Below are positions 29,700 to 38,045 of a DNA stretch of 64,000 bases, one piece after another. The notes beneath the pieces are model-generated. The model did no database searches. It saw nothing but the letters and a program-made list of their open reading frames with translations, and was not told the origin of the DNA. The stretch is from an uncultured Prevotellaceae bacterium (GTDB taxonomy: Bacteria > Bacteroidota > Bacteroidia > Bacteroidales > Muribaculaceae): NCBI GenBank assembly GCA_946406035.1, contig CAMJJG010000004.1, positions 1 through 64,000 of the forward strand. The letters are read 5' to 3'. A program made the position numbers and the translations under genes. How positions within the stretch are numbered: position 1 is the stretch's first letter; each line of letters opens with the position of its first letter.

Positions 29700-30854
29700 T
29701 TATCCCAGGAAGCCCAGGAGGACACCGGCTGCAACTGCTGAACCGATCACACCAGCCACGTTGGGACCCATGGCGTGCATGAGCAGGTAGTTGCTGGGGT
29801 CGGCCTTGAGGCCCTGGTCGTTGCTGATGCGTGCAGCCATGGGAACGGCCGATACGCCAGCGTTACCGATCAGCGGGTTCAACTTCTTGCTCTTGGGCAA
29901 GATAAGGTTGAAGATCTTCACGAACAGCACGCCCGAGCAAGTAGCGATGACAAATGCGCAGAAACCGAGGAAGAAAATGAACACGGTCTCCTTGGTGAGG
30001 AACTGCGAGGCCTGAGTCGAGGCACCCACGGTCATACCCAGGAGGATGGTCACGATGTCGGTCATGGCATTGCTGGCAGTGTGGGCCAGACGCTTGGTCA
30101 CGCCGCTCTCACGCAGCAAGTTGCCGAAGAACAGCATACCCAGCAGAGGAATTGCCGAGGGGACAACAAAGCAGGTCAGGATGAGGCCGAAGATCGGGAA
30201 GAGAATCTTCTCGTTCTGGCTCACCTTGCGAGCGGGTTTCATGCGCATCTTGCGCTCCTTCTGTGTCGTGAGCAGGCGCATGATGGGCGGTTGAATCACC
30301 GGCACGAGTGCCATGTAACTGTAGGCACTCACGGCGATAGCACCCATCAGGTTGGGAGCCAACTTAGACGACAGGAAGATGGCCGTGGGACCGTCGGCGC
30401 CACCGATGATGGCAATGGCACCGGCCTGGTCGGGCATGAAGCCCAGGGCGAGGGCAATCATGTAGGCACCGAAGATACCGAACTGGGCTGCTGCACCCAC
30501 AAGCATCAACTTGGGGTTAGCAATCAAGGCTCCAAAGTCGGTCATCGCACCGATGCCCAGGAAGATGAGAGGCGGGTACCATCCGTTGCGCACACCTTGA
30601 TACAAGATGTTGAGCACCGATCCCTCCTCATAGATGCCAATCTCGTTGCCCGGCTGGAACGGAATATTACCGATGAGGATACCGAAGCCGATGGGCACGA
30701 GCAGCATGGGCTCGAAATCATGCTTGATGGCCAAGTAGATGAAGAACAGGCCCACCAAGATCATGATCAGGTTAGTGTAGTCAAAGTTGTAGAATCCGGT
30801 AAAGTGCCAGAAGTCCAGCAACTTGGTGAACAGGAAATTGTCAAGCAGTACCAT
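29700..30854 (-). CDS. Sodium ion-translocating decarboxylase beta subunit
   Basis: Multi-TM with FLGIGAMTDFGALIANPKLMLVGAAAQFGIF and GADGPTAIFLSSKLAP. Confidence 0.95.
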   Translation of the reverse strand: MVLLDNFLFTKLLDFWHFTGFYNFDYTNLIMILVGLFFIYLAIKHDFEPMLLVPIGFGILIGNIPFQPGNEIGIYEEGSVLNILYQGVRNGWYPPLIFLGIGAMTDFGALIANPKLMLVGAAAQFGIFGAYMIALALGFMPDQAGAIAIIGGADGPTAIFLSSKLAPNLMGAIAVSAYSYMALVPVIQPPIMRLLTTQKERKMRMKPARKVSQNEKILFPIFGLILTCFVVPSAIPLLGMLFFGNLLRESGVTKRLAHTASNAMTDIVTILLGMTVGASTQASQFLTKETVFIFFLGFCAFVIATCSGVLFVKIFNLILPKSKKLNPLIGNAGVSAVPMAARISNDQGLKADPSNYLLMHAMGPNVAGVIGSAVAAGVLLGFLG

Positions 30855-30867
30855 ACACTACTATGTT

Positions 30868-31302
30868 TTATCCGATTACCATGATAGTGTTACCCTCGAG
30901 AACCGAATCCTCCTTCGATACCTCGATGCTCTTGACTGTACCGTCAACGCCGGCATGGATCTCGTTGCCCATCTTCATGGCCTCGAGGATGCAAACGACG
31001 TCGTCGGCCTTTACCTGCTGGCCAACCTTGACAAAGATGTCCTTGATGACGCCGGGAAGCGGCGACTCGATGGCGTGGCCACCAGCGGCGGCGGGAGCGG
31101 CTTTGCGGGCTGCGGGCTTGGGAGCGGCAGCGGGAGCATCGCTCACGGCAACGCGCTTAACAGCGGGAGCGGCCTTGGGCTGCTCGGGCAACTCAACGTC
31201 ATAGGCCACACCGTTCAGCTGGATGTGGGCGATGTTGCCCTCAATGTTATCGATGGCAACATTGTACTCGTTACCATTGATCTTATATTTATATTCCTTC
31301 AT
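30868..31302 (-). CDS. Biotin carboxyl carrier subunit of decarboxylase
   Basis: Biotinylation motif ILEAMKMGNEIHA; Pro/Ala-rich linker. Confidence 0.95.
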   Translation of the reverse strand: MKEYKYKINGNEYNVAIDNIEGNIAHIQLNGVAYDVELPEQPKAAPAVKRVAVSDAPAAAPKPAARKAAPAAAGGHAIESPLPGVIKDIFVKVGQQVKADDVVCILEAMKMGNEIHAGVDGTVKSIEVSKEDSVLEGNTIMVIG

Positions 31303-31326
31303 GAGTGAATGTTTTTTTAGTGGTGA

Positions 31327-32334
31327 TTATTTCTTGATAACGGGTAATTCACGCATCAGACCAGACTTGCTGCTCCATGCCGAGCCATCGCGGGGAGCGA
31401 GCGTCAGCACGCCGCTCTCCTGGTCGTGGGCATTGAGGTGCTGATACAGGGCGAAGCAGATGGCAGCCATCTTCTCTCCGTCAAGGTCGCCACCGGCAGC
31501 GGGAATTGCTGCGGCCTGGGCGGCTGCGGGAGCTGTAGCCTGATTCTGGTCATCCTTCTGCAGCGTCTTGCTGGCAAAAATGCCGAAGAGCTTGAAGAGG
31601 ATGTACAGCACTGCCAAGGCACCAAACACTACCGACATGGCCAAAATGGCAATCCAGTATCCGTGAGGGTCCTTGATGTGGAAGGCCTCGATGTTCTCGT
31701 TCACCTCGCGGATGTTGTAATTCCCCTTAGTGATGGCCGACTCGATGGTCTTTCCGTCCTTAACAGTCCATTCGGTCTTGCCGTCGTCCAGCACGCTGGG
31801 CAGGCGGCCTTCGGCCTTGATAGCGTAGCTCTGACCGATCTGTAGCGTAGCGGGAACCGTTACGTCATCAACCAGGTCACCATTCACGTCATAGAGGGCG
31901 ATATAATTGTCCTTGCCGGCAGTGAAGGTAAAGGGCATGTGGAACGTGCCTGCCTTGGGGTCGCCGTCGGCTTCCATGACAAAGTGGGTGCGGGGTGCGA
32001 TCTTGGTGTTGCGCTCGTCGCCACGGGGAATCTCATAGATGTCCATGGGGCGTTCCTCACACAACTCGAGCAGCACCTGATTGGGCTTCTTGTTAGAGCC
32101 CTTGTTCTTATCGAAGATACTCTGGATCTCCTCGCGGCTAAGCGTGGTGATGAACATCTTCTCGACGGCATTGGTGCCATAGGACGAGTTGTAGAACTCG
32201 ACCCAGCCATTGCCGCCCGTGGAGTCCTGCTGAACCATCACCTCGTTGATGCGCACGTTCTTGCGGCCCTGGGCCAGCGTGGGCAGTGCGAGGATGGCAC
32301 ACAGCAGCATCAGTGTCAATGCTCTTTTACTCAT
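31327..32334 (-). CDS. OadG-family subunit with large N-terminal lamin-tail-like periplasmic domain
   Basis: Signal peptide; RINEVMVQQDSTGGNGWVEFYNSSYGTNAVEKMF...GKDNYIALYDVNGDLVDDV; TM segment GYWIAILAMSVVFGALAVLYILFKLFG then Ala-rich tail. Confidence 0.75.
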   Translation of the reverse strand: MSKRALTLMLLCAILALPTLAQGRKNVRINEVMVQQDSTGGNGWVEFYNSSYGTNAVEKMFITTLSREEIQSIFDKNKGSNKKPNQVLLELCEERPMDIYEIPRGDERNTKIAPRTHFVMEADGDPKAGTFHMPFTFTAGKDNYIALYDVNGDLVDDVTVPATLQIGQSYAIKAEGRLPSVLDDGKTEWTVKDGKTIESAITKGNYNIREVNENIEAFHIKDPHGYWIAILAMSVVFGALAVLYILFKLFGIFASKTLQKDDQNQATAPAAAQAAAIPAAGGDLDGEKMAAICFALYQHLNAHDQESGVLTLAPRDGSAWSSKSGLMRELPVIKK

Positions 32335-32349
32335 AATTAAACGCATTGA

Positions 32350-33963
32350 TTACAGGGGAATATTGCCGTGCTTCTTGGCAGGGTTGGTCAACTTCTTGGT
32401 GCGCAGGACCTCAAGAGCGCGAATCACGCGGAAGCGGGTATTTCTGGGCTCAATCACGTCGTCGATGTAGCCATAGCGGGCTGCATTGTAAGGCGTGCAG
32501 AAGAGGTTGTTGTACTCGTCCTCCTTCTCCTGGATGAACTTCTTGCCTTGCTCGAGCAGCTCCTTGGCCTTCTTTTCGTCGCCGGCAGCCTTGGCCTCCT
32601 CGGCCTGGGTCTTGAAGTTCTTGCTGTCCTTGGCATACAGAATCTCGGCAGCACCGGCAGCGCCCATAACGGCGATCTCGGCACTGGGCCATGCATAGTT
32701 CAAGTCACCACGCAACTGCTTGCAACTCATCACGATGTGCGAGCCACCGTAACTCTTGCGCAGGGTGACAGTCACCTTGGGCACGGTAGCCTCACCGTAG
32801 GCATACAGCAACTTGGCGCCGTTCATGATCACGGCGTTGTACTCTTGACCGGTACCGGGCAGGAAGCCGGGCACGTCAACCAGGGTTACCAAGGGGATAT
32901 TGAAGGCGTCGCAGAAGCGGACGAAGCGGCCGCCCTTCTTGGAAGCGTTCACGTCGAGCACACCTGCCATGCAGTTGGGCTGGTTGGCAACAACACCCAC
33001 AGCCTGACCGTTGAAGCGTGCGAAGCCGACGATGATGTTCTTGGCAAAGTCCTTGTGAACCTCGAGGAACTCGCCGTTATCGACGATGGCGCTGATGACC
33101 TGATACATGTCGTAGGGGTCGTTGGCGCTCTCGGGGATGATGTTGTTCAGGGCATCCTCCACGCGGTCGATGGGATCGGTGCACTCCACGCGAGGCGTCT
33201 CTTCCATGTTATTGCTGGGCATGTAGCTCAACAGCTGACGGATGATGGCGATAGCCTCTTCCTCGGTCTCGGCGGCAAAGTGTGCCACGCCGCTCTTGCT
33301 GGCGTGCACGCTGGCACCACCCAGCTGCTCTTGGGTCACGTTCTCGCCAGTCACGGTCTTCACGACCTTGGGACCGGTCAGGAACATGAAGGAGATACCC
33401 TTGGCCATGATGATGAAGTCGGTCAGGGCAGGGGAGTAAACAGCACCACCGGCACAGGGGCCCAGGATAGCGCTGATCTGGGGGATAACACCAGATGCGT
33501 TGATGTTGCGCTGGAATATCTCGGCATAGCCAGCCAGGGCGTTAACGCTCTCCTGGATGCGGGCACCACCCGAGTCATTCAGGCCGATGACAGGTGCGCC
33601 CTGCTTCATGGCCAGGTCCATCACCTTACACATCTTCAGTGCCATGGTCTCGCCCAGTGAACCACCGATAACGGTAGCGTCCTGTGCAAAGACGTAAACC
33701 AGGCGACCGCCGACGGTACCGAAACCGGTAACAACACCGTCGCCGTCATAGGTCTTCTTCTCCATGCCGAAGTTGGTGCAGCGGTGCTGAACAAACATGT
33801 CCAGTTCCTCAAAGCTGCCCTCGTCAAGGAGCATGTTGATGCGCTCACGGGCAGTGAATTTGCCCTTCTCGTGCTGCTTGGCAATAGCCTTCTCGCCACC
33901 GCCCAGGCGCGCTTTCTCGCGACGCTCGATCAGCTCTTGGATTTTATCGAGTTGTTTTCCCAT
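32350..33963 (-). CDS. mmdA: Methylmalonyl-CoA decarboxylase alpha / propionyl-CoA carboxylase beta-type carboxyltransferase
   Basis: Carboxyltransferase domain (GLNDSGGARIQESVNALAGYAEIF, MFLTGPKVVKTVTGE). Confidence 0.93.
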   Translation of the reverse strand: MGKQLDKIQELIERREKARLGGGEKAIAKQHEKGKFTARERINMLLDEGSFEELDMFVQHRCTNFGMEKKTYDGDGVVTGFGTVGGRLVYVFAQDATVIGGSLGETMALKMCKVMDLAMKQGAPVIGLNDSGGARIQESVNALAGYAEIFQRNINASGVIPQISAILGPCAGGAVYSPALTDFIIMAKGISFMFLTGPKVVKTVTGENVTQEQLGGASVHASKSGVAHFAAETEEEAIAIIRQLLSYMPSNNMEETPRVECTDPIDRVEDALNNIIPESANDPYDMYQVISAIVDNGEFLEVHKDFAKNIIVGFARFNGQAVGVVANQPNCMAGVLDVNASKKGGRFVRFCDAFNIPLVTLVDVPGFLPGTGQEYNAVIMNGAKLLYAYGEATVPKVTVTLRKSYGGSHIVMSCKQLRGDLNYAWPSAEIAVMGAAGAAEILYAKDSKNFKTQAEEAKAAGDEKKAKELLEQGKKFIQEKEDEYNNLFCTPYNAARYGYIDDVIEPRNTRFRVIRALEVLRTKKLTNPAKKHGNIPL

Positions 33964-33976
33964 GTCAATCAGGATT

Positions 33977-34396
33977 TTACTTGTTGGGATTCTCGCAAAG
34001 CTCTAACAATGCACCACAAGTGGTCTTGGGATGCAGGAAGGCGATATTCAAGCCCTCAGCGCCCTTGCGGGGATGGGCGTCGATTACGCGGCCACCCTTC
34101 TCCTGTACCTCGTCAAGTGCATTCTGGACGCCATCCTCAACTGCAAATGCAACGTGCTGGATGCCACCACGGCCACCGTTCTTCTCAATGAACTTGGCAA
34201 TTGCGCTCTCGGGGGCAGTAGCCTCCAGAAGCTCAATCTTGGTTTGACCTACCTGGAAGAATGCTGTTCTTACCTTCTGATCCTCAACTTCTTCAATAGC
34301 AAAGCACTTGAAGCCCAACATTTTCTCGTAGAAAGGAATTGCCTCCTCGAGCGAGGTAACGGCGATTCCCACATGTTCGATGTGCGAAATGTTCAT
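33977..34396 (-). CDS. mce: Methylmalonyl-CoA epimerase
   Basis: MNISHIEHVGIAVTSLEEAIPFYEKMLGF glyoxalase-like fold. Confidence 0.93.
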   Translation of the reverse strand: MNISHIEHVGIAVTSLEEAIPFYEKMLGFKCFAIEEVEDQKVRTAFFQVGQTKIELLEATAPESAIAKFIEKNGGRGGIQHVAFAVEDGVQNALDEVQEKGGRVIDAHPRKGAEGLNIAFLHPKTTCGALLELCENPNK

Positions 34397-34455
34397 AATT
34401 TTCTGTTTTTTAGACAATTATTTGTTTTAAATAAGTGAATTTTCAAAATAACGCA

Positions 34456-34463
34456 CAAAAGTA
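34456..34463 (-). promoter_or_regulatory. -7 box TACTTTTG for the mce-mmd operon
   Basis: CAAAAGTA on + strand upstream of mce. Confidence 0.45.
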
Positions 34464-34592
34464 CAAAAAATAAATAGGATAGAGCCTAGTCAATGCCCTA
34501 AAACATGGCTGTTGCTGGCCGAAAATAACATTTTTTTAACTTTCTTTTTTCTGTTTTTCGTCTCATGTTTCTGTTACAACGGGAATTAGTAG

Positions 34593-34600
34593 TACCTTTG
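34593..34600 (+). promoter_or_regulatory. -7 box TACCTTTG upstream of map
   Basis: TAnnTTTG consensus 42 nt before ATG. Confidence 0.45.
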
Positions 34601-34641
34601 CCAATAAAAACCATTAAAGAACTTTTTTTACTAATCATATC

Positions 34642-35496
34642 ATGGCTAGACATCGATTACGTTATATCCCTAAGGGTGCCCCCACCGAGTTTGATCGCCG
34701 CATTATGGACCTGGAACGCCGCGGGGCCATTGTGCCCACCCGCGAACTGATTAAAACAGCCGAGCAGATTGAAGGCATCCGACGTGCTGGCGTCGTCAAT
34801 ACCGGCGTGCTGGATGCGGTCCAGAGCGAAATTCATGCCGGCATGACGACGCTGCAGATCGACAAAATCTGTCGCGAGTATTGTGGCGACCACGGGGCCA
34901 TTCCGGCATGCTTGGGTTACGGGGGATTCCCCATGAGCGTGTGCACCAGCATCAACGAGGTGGTGTGCCACGGCATTCCCAAGGCAAAGGATGTGCTCAA
35001 GGAGGGTGATATCATTAATGTGGACTTCACCACCATCCTGGATGGTTACTATGCCGACGCGTCGCGCATGTTCATCATTGGCGAGACGACCCCCGACAAG
35101 GAACGCCTCGTGCGTGTGACCAAGGAATGCCTCGAGGTGGGCATCAAGGCGGCGCGCCCGTGGAGTGACGTGAATGATATCGGCCGTGCCATTGAGCCTT
35201 ATGCCCATCAGCATGGCTACGGTGTGGTGCGGGACCTCACGGGCCACGGCGTGGGCATCAAGTTCCATGAGGACCCCGAGGTGTGCCACTTTGCACAGCG
35301 CAAGCGCGGCATGATTCTGGTACCGGGCATGGTGTTCACCATCGAACCGATGATCAACATGGGCACGTGGAAGGTCTTTATCGATGCCGACGACCCTTAT
35401 GGCTGGGAGGTTATTACTGGTGACATGAAGCCCAGTGCGCAGTGGGAGCACACCTTTGTCATGACCGAGGATGGTCCCGAGATACTCACACATTAA
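34642..35496 (+). CDS. map: Type I methionine aminopeptidase
   Basis: TSINEVVCHGIP, VDFTTILDGYYADASRMF, DLTGHGVGIKFHEDPEV. Confidence 0.96.
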   Translation: MARHRLRYIPKGAPTEFDRRIMDLERRGAIVPTRELIKTAEQIEGIRRAGVVNTGVLDAVQSEIHAGMTTLQIDKICREYCGDHGAIPACLGYGGFPMSVCTSINEVVCHGIPKAKDVLKEGDIINVDFTTILDGYYADASRMFIIGETTPDKERLVRVTKECLEVGIKAARPWSDVNDIGRAIEPYAHQHGYGVVRDLTGHGVGIKFHEDPEVCHFAQRKRGMILVPGMVFTIEPMINMGTWKVFIDADDPYGWEVITGDMKPSAQWEHTFVMTEDGPEILTH

Positions 35497-35550
35497 AGAT
35501 CCCATTGAATTCTCATGCCGTCGATGGCCTGGTTTTAAAAGAAATTGTAT

Positions 35551-35622
35551 TACCTTTGCAACGCCTCGAGAAGGAGACGCCGAGATAGTCTTGCAGCCCT
35601 CAAGTAGGCGCAAGACTTTTTT
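35551..35622 (+). promoter_or_regulatory. Promoter plus leader terminator (candidate attenuator) upstream of SMR gene
   Basis: -7 box TACCTTTG 35551-35558; hairpin AGTCTTGC(35587-35594)/GCAAGACT(35610-35617) followed by a run of six T (35617-35622), the first being the last base of the stem; ends 6 nt before ATG 35629. Confidence 0.5.
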
Positions 35623-35628
35623 CATGCT

Positions 35629-35952
35629 ATGAACTGGATCATGTTGATTATCGCTGGCTTGTGTGAAGTCGGTTTCACTTACTGCCTGGGGCGCGCCCGC
35701 GCCGTCACTGGACTGGAATGGTGGGCATGGATGGGCGGATTCCTCGCCTTCACGCTAGTGAGCATGGGATTACTGGCACGAGCCACCCAGACCCTCCCGC
35801 TTGGCACGGCCTATCCCGTGTGGACAGGCATCGGTGCTGTGGGCACGGTAATCGTTGGCATAGTGTTTTTTCACGAGCCGGCCACCTTTTGGCGCCTGTT
35901 TTTCATTACCACGCTCATTGGATCGATTATTGGACTAAAAATATTATCTTAA
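35629..35952 (+). CDS. Small multidrug resistance (SMR/Gdx-like) transporter
   Basis: 4-TM, 107 aa; MNWIMLIIAGLCEVGFTYCLGRA, LPLGTAYPVWTGIGAVGTVIVG. Confidence 0.93.
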   Translation: MNWIMLIIAGLCEVGFTYCLGRARAVTGLEWWAWMGGFLAFTLVSMGLLARATQTLPLGTAYPVWTGIGAVGTVIVGIVFFHEPATFWRLFFITTLIGSIIGLKILS

Positions 35953-35960
35953 TATAGGAA

Positions 35961-36455
35961 ATGGAAAAGTCTTTCAGACCCATGCGCCGCTCCAGGCAGC
36001 AGTTATCCCGTGAAGAGTGTATCGACATCCTGCAGCAAGCCACGTCGGGCGTGCTGGCCGTCATGGGCGACGACGGCTACCCCTATGCCGTGCCGTTGAG
36101 CCACGTCTATGCCGACGGTTGTCTCTATTTCCATTCGGCCTTGCAGGGGCACAAGGTGGATGCCATCAGGCACTGTGCCAAGTGCAGCTACTGTGTCATC
36201 GCCCAGGACGAGGTGCATCCCGAGGCTTTTACCACCCACTTCAAGAGCGTCATCGCCTTTGGCCAGATCCATGTCATCGAGGATGATGCCGAGCGGCTGG
36301 CGGCCTTGCGCCGGCTGGGCCTACGTCATGCGCCACACGATCACGCTGGCCTGCAGCGCGAGATTGACAAGGACTTTGACCGCGTGCTCATGCTGCGGCT
36401 TGAAATCGAGTACCTCACGGGCAAGCAAGCCATCGAGCTGGTCCCGCATCATTAA
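35961..36455 (+). CDS. PPOX-class flavoprotein, NimA-like pyridoxamine 5'-phosphate oxidase family
   Basis: MRRSRQQLSREECIDILQQATSGVLAVMGDDGYPYAVPLSHVY...HKVDAIRH. Confidence 0.88.
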   Translation: MEKSFRPMRRSRQQLSREECIDILQQATSGVLAVMGDDGYPYAVPLSHVYADGCLYFHSALQGHKVDAIRHCAKCSYCVIAQDEVHPEAFTTHFKSVIAFGQIHVIEDDAERLAALRRLGLRHAPHDHAGLQREIDKDFDRVLMLRLEIEYLTGKQAIELVPHH

Positions 36456-36538
36456 GATTGCAGATGTCTTTTTTTGTGCATGTTTTGTAAAAAATGGATG
36501 CCCAAGTGACTCATTATAAAAAAGCATAGATTTAAGGC

Positions 36539-36904
36539 ATGATGAATCGAGGGAAATTTAAAGACATATGGCCCTACGCATGGTTCTTCCTAGAAGGACT
36601 GGCGCTTGTCGTGTATTTCATTGTCATTGAGCTTGTAATCTTTCCTGGGTACCCCAATGTTGGGCATTGGTACTGGATGTTGTTTACAGGTGTCGTTTTG
36701 TGTGCCGCTTCGTTGTTAAGGACTAGTAGAATCTTGGCTTTCTCTATGATATCCAGGATTATCCTGGTGCTGTACTGCTTTGTGGCGATTGCTGTGGCCT
36801 ATATGTTGATTGCTGTAGCCAGTCCCACCACCGACGCGCTTATTGCACTGTTCGTTATTTCGCTGGTCAACTTGATTGCAGGAATTTTCATCCTGCTGAA
36901 ATAG
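36539..36904 (+). CDS. Small four-TM membrane protein
   Basis: 121 aa, four hydrophobic segments. Confidence 0.65.
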   Translation: MMNRGKFKDIWPYAWFFLEGLALVVYFIVIELVIFPGYPNVGHWYWMLFTGVVLCAASLLRTSRILAFSMISRIILVLYCFVAIAVAYMLIAVASPTTDALIALFVISLVNLIAGIFILLK

Positions 36905-37033
36905 ATGCTGTTAAGTATAAAGGTTTACTGGAAAACCGGCTCTGTGCCACGGGCATTACTCCCGTTGATACCTTCTCTAGTTGTTTATAGTCTGATTATT
37001 ACATTCATTCTTTATTATCTCAAGCTGACATGA
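36905..37033 (+). CDS. Candidate 42-aa single-TM protein absent from ORF track
   Basis: MLLSIKVYWKTGSVPRALLPLIPSLVVYSLIITFILYYLKLT*; starts on the base after the upstream stop and overlaps the next ATG by 4 nt (ATGA). Confidence 0.55.
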   Translation: MLLSIKVYWKTGSVPRALLPLIPSLVVYSLIITFILYYLKLT

Positions 37034-37353
37034 AACGGTTACCGGCTATATTGATTGGCCTTGGCGTTCTTGTTGGGGTTATAGGGTGGGGCGCATGGAG
37101 AGCCCTGACCTATGACTACCGAATGCAGCGCCTCGGATACGAGCTGATGGACTCTATCGATGCCTACCAAGCGACCCATCATCGCCTGCCCACCAATGCC
37201 GAACTGGCAGGAAACGATGATGAGATGACAATAGAATTCAAGGGAGAGAATTTCTATTATGAAATCATGGATGACGGCAACTACTGGGTGGGCTATCTGC
37301 ATGATGCCGAGACCACATGCATCTGCACATCAGCAACGCAGGAGTGGCAATAA
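37030..37353 (+). CDS. Membrane-anchored small protein with pseudopilin-like soluble part
   Basis: N-terminal TM LPAILIGLGVLVGVIGWGAW; LGYELMDSIDAYQATHHRLPTNAEL...NFYYEIMDDGNYWVGY. Confidence 0.6.
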   Translation: MKRLPAILIGLGVLVGVIGWGAWRALTYDYRMQRLGYELMDSIDAYQATHHRLPTNAELAGNDDEMTIEFKGENFYYEIMDDGNYWVGYLHDAETTCICTSATQEWQ

Positions 37354-37361
37354 GGCTGCAG

Positions 37362-38045
37362 TTACTTGAGTCGGTAGAAGTAGCCTAGTGTCACGCTGAC
37401 GGTCATCGAGTTGGAACTGGAAAAAATGTCCGTCTTGTGGTTGGGAAAAACATCGGTCAGCCCGTAGTAGAACCGTCCCTCAATCAGTAGTGAGTGCTTG
37501 GCATTGAGGTTGATTTCCATGCCTGCACCAGCACAGATGCCATAGTCAAAGCGATTATTGATGTCCATCGTCATCTGCTCGATGTGGCGGGTGTCATTGA
37601 TGAAATACTCCATGTCGGCAGCATCCTGGTAGGCAAAGTTGCTCTTGATGCCGTCGCCCAGCATCACGTTGAGTTCCGGGCCCAGGTTAAAGAACCCCTT
37701 CACGCGCTGGTTGCCAAAGAAGATGTGCGTCATGATGGGCAACTCCAGATAGGTGAAGCGGTGACTGTAATTGTAATCTGATTCTTCTAGGTTCTCTTTC
37801 CATCCACGCTGGGTCATGTTGAGCTCGGCGACGAGACCGAAGTGCTTTTCCTCAATGTAGCGGAACATCACGCCAGCCGCCATGCCAGGCAGCATCGTCT
37901 GTTGCACGCTAGGGTTAAAATTGATTCTAGATAGGGTGGCACCAGCCTTACCGCCCACGGCAATAGTCCCTTCGTAATGGGTTTGTGCTGTGGCGGGCAA
38001 GGTCGTTGCTAGTAGTGTCGCTATGATGACTGCAATGCGCCTCAT
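37362..38045 (-). CDS. PorT-family/outer membrane beta-barrel protein
   Basis: Signal peptide; GGKAGATLSRINF...YLELPIMTHIFF...FNLGPELNVMLG. Confidence 0.75.
   Translation of the reverse strand: MRRIAVIIATLLATTLPATAQTHYEGTIAVGGKAGATLSRINFNPSVQQTMLPGMAAGVMFRYIEEKHFGLVAELNMTQRGWKENLEESDYNYSHRFTYLELPIMTHIFFGNQRVKGFFNLGPELNVMLGDGIKSNFAYQDAADMEYFINDTRHIEQMTMDINNRFDYGICAGAGMEINLNAKHSLLIEGRFYYGLTDVFPNHKTDIFSSSNSMTVSVTLGYFYRLK

Noticed and set aside
29775-30884. 369-aa plus-strand ORF over decarboxylase beta subunit
   Set aside because: His/Glu/Gln-rich shadow ORF, antisense to a conserved membrane protein.
32368-33660. 430-aa plus-strand ORF over mmdA
   Set aside because: Shadow ORF; the minus strand encodes a full carboxyltransferase.
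34538-34562. AAC...GTC element upstream of map resembling the ECF-like sites
   Set aside because: Spacing is 19 nt rather than 17 and a normal TACCTTTG promoter box lies just downstream.
35565-35628. Assignment of the SMR leader to a known guanidine riboswitch class
   Set aside because: I could not match the conserved loops (e.g. ACGR tandem hairpins of guanidine-II) in this short leader; only an attenuator-like layout is supported.
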